Shown here: positions 61,899 to 64,000 of the stretch, in pieces
How the letters are laid out: each line of letters begins with the position of its first letter
Numbering within the stretch: position 1 is the first letter of the stretch
Assembly: GCF_001429165.1 (NCBI RefSeq)
Contig: NZ_LMIR01000002.1
Span: 1,663,261 to 1,727,260 of the forward strand
Length of the DNA: 64,000 nucleotides
Direction: 5' to 3'
Origin: Agromyces sp. Root81
Lineage (GTDB): Bacteria; Actinomycetota; Actinomycetes; Actinomycetales; Microbacteriaceae
Notes under the pieces: generated by a model
Databases searched by the model: none
Told to the model about the DNA's origin: nothing
Seen by the model: only the letters and a program-made list of their open reading frames with translations
Translations under genes and position numbers: made by a program

Positions 61899-62625
61899 CC
61901 CGGATCGCGCCGTTCGAGGTGACGAGGTCGAGCGTGAACTCGCCGTCGGAGTCCTCGTCGATGTCGATATCGACGTCGCCGTTCGACGTGTCGGCCGTCA
62001 CCCGGTAGCCCGCTCCCTCGGTCGGCACCGCGAGGTCGATCGCGCCGTTGGAGGTGCGCGCATCGACGTCCTGCGGGGTGTCGAGCCGCAGCTCGATCGC
62101 GCCGTTCGAGGTGGAGGCCCGGACACCGGTCCCGGCGAGGCCCCGGCCCTCGATGCGCCCGTTGCTCGTCTCGGCCTCGACCGTGCCGGCGACGTCGTCG
62201 AGTTCGATGCGCCCGTTGTTGGTCGACACATCGACCTCGCCGACCTTCGTGAGTTCGATCGTGCCGTTCGAGGTCGCGCCGCGCACGTCGACGCCGGCGG
62301 GGAGGGCGATCGTGTAGTCGACCGTGCAGTTCCGGCCGCATCCGCTGAGCACGAGCACGTCGCCGTCGATCTCGAACGTCGTCCCGACCTCGCGGTCGCC
62401 GCGGTACGAGACCGTGCGCGCGACCTCGACCTCCGTGGCGTCCGCGTCGCCGCGGACCGTGACGCTGCCCGCGGGCTGGTCGATCTCGATCGTGTGCACC
62501 TGCTCGCCGAGGGTGGCCTCGTCGCTGAATCGCTCGGGTGGGGCGAGGAACGCGCACCCGCTCAAGGCCAGTGCCGCCGCCGCGACGGCGCCGATCGCGA
62601 TCATGCGTGGTGCTGTGTGAATCAT
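61885..62625 (-). CDS. DUF4097-family beta-repeat lipoprotein
   Basis: Exported lipoprotein of 246 residues with lipobox LSGC (C24). The mature part is a right-handed beta-helix type DUF4097 domain with seven or so (T/A)SNG(A/T/R)I turns spaced about 19-24 residues apart (ATSNGTIEL, TNNGRIEL, TSNGRIEG, TSNGAIEL, TSNGAIDL, TSNGDVDI, TSNGAIRV). Function of the family is unknown; often next to sensors or LiaF-like proteins. AAGGAGAAAG precedes the ATG. Confidence 0.87.
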   Translation of the reverse strand: MIHTAPRMIAIGAVAAAALALSGCAFLAPPERFSDEATLGEQVHTIEIDQPAGSVTVRGDADATEVEVARTVSYRGDREVGTTFEIDGDVLVLSGCGRNCTVDYTIALPAGVDVRGATSNGTIELTKVGEVDVSTNNGRIELDDVAGTVEAETSNGRIEGRGLAGTGVRASTSNGAIELRLDTPQDVDARTSNGAIDLAVPTEGAGYRVTADTSNGDVDIDIDEDSDGEFTLDLVTSNGAIRVTGR

Positions 62626-62692
62626 CTTTCTCCTTCGGGTCGCGCCGTGCGGCCCTGTTCTCGACCCTAACGAGGCCGCTGCGGCGCCCGCA

Positions 62693-62708
62693 CGGGGGCT
62701 TGCCCCCG
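62693..62708 (-). terminator. Short GC hairpin after the hydrolase gene
   Basis: CGGGGGC and GCCCCCG with a 2-nt loop, 24 nt beyond the hydrolase stop, in front of the DUF4097 gene. Confidence 0.55.
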
Positions 62709-62731
62709 GTTCGCAGCCGCCGCGAAGCGCC

Positions 62732-64000
<1,269 letters not shown>

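Overview
The window is gene-dense, very GC-rich DNA whose third codon positions are almost always G or C. GTG starts are common and protein styles are actinobacterial. The gene set (F420-type luciferase-like oxidoreductase, PutA, a maltokinase-like kinase, POT transporter, Lrp/LysR/WYL/GntR regulators) fits a Microbacteriaceae member, perhaps Agromyces or a close relative. This is inference from style; no rRNA, tRNA, phage, plasmid, IS transposase or CRISPR is seen.

Layout, left to right. 1-1477: tail of an ABC-2 exporter (permease cut by the edge, plus ATPase). 1709-7690: a 1993-residue LPXTG-type surface protein ending in five tandem units of about 116 residues, followed by a strong terminator. 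7754-14597: PEP mutase/isocitrate-lyase-like enzyme, cysteine-desulfurase-like PLP enzyme, a membrane protein with a NarL-type two-component system, and an LssY_C protein pair. 14607-25713: the most distinctive block, with an SIS-domain isomerase and a glucosamine-kinase/maltokinase-like kinase divergent from a PotD-B-C-A polyamine-type ABC importer, then a TetR repressor divergent from an operon of glycosyltransferase (GT1), FAD amine oxidase and aldehyde dehydrogenase. It reads as an uptake and catabolism locus for an amine that may be glycosylated or an amino sugar.

25787-31699: FAD monooxygenase/TetR pair, TrhO rhodanese, SDR/TetR pair, GNAT acetyltransferase, LysE exporter. 31749-37293: 3-hydroxyisobutyryl-CoA-hydrolase-like enzyme, GntR regulator and the methylcitrate genes prpD-prpB-prpC, linking valine and propionate catabolism. 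37297-43577: RibD_C reductase, thioesterase, AI-2E family permease, SRPBCC protein, small membrane proteins, a lipoprotein and a PYROXD2-like oxidoreductase. 43641-46614: DrrAB-like ABC exporter with a divergent WYL regulator. 46648-51854: META lipoprotein and a LysR gene divergent from the bifunctional proline-catabolic putA. 51877-54612: RimB-like protease divergent from a RimK ligase carrying an extra TrkA-C domain. 54629-57762: YtrA-type GntR with membrane protein, Lrp with a YwqK-like protein, LLM oxidoreductase. 57778-59395: two tandem paralogous membrane-anchored proteins, one frameshifted. 59761-61898: ddaH and rocD for arginine-type catabolism. 61885-64000: DUF4097 lipoprotein, alpha/beta hydrolase and the start of a POT peptide transporter.

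Two sequence-level themes recur. First, thirteen genes start exactly 6 nt after a TANNNT -10 box, so they are probably leaderless; this decided several start codons. Second, palindromic repeat elements sit at gene ends, where they supply stop codons, and also lie in frame inside two genes (the hydrolase and the LysR regulator).
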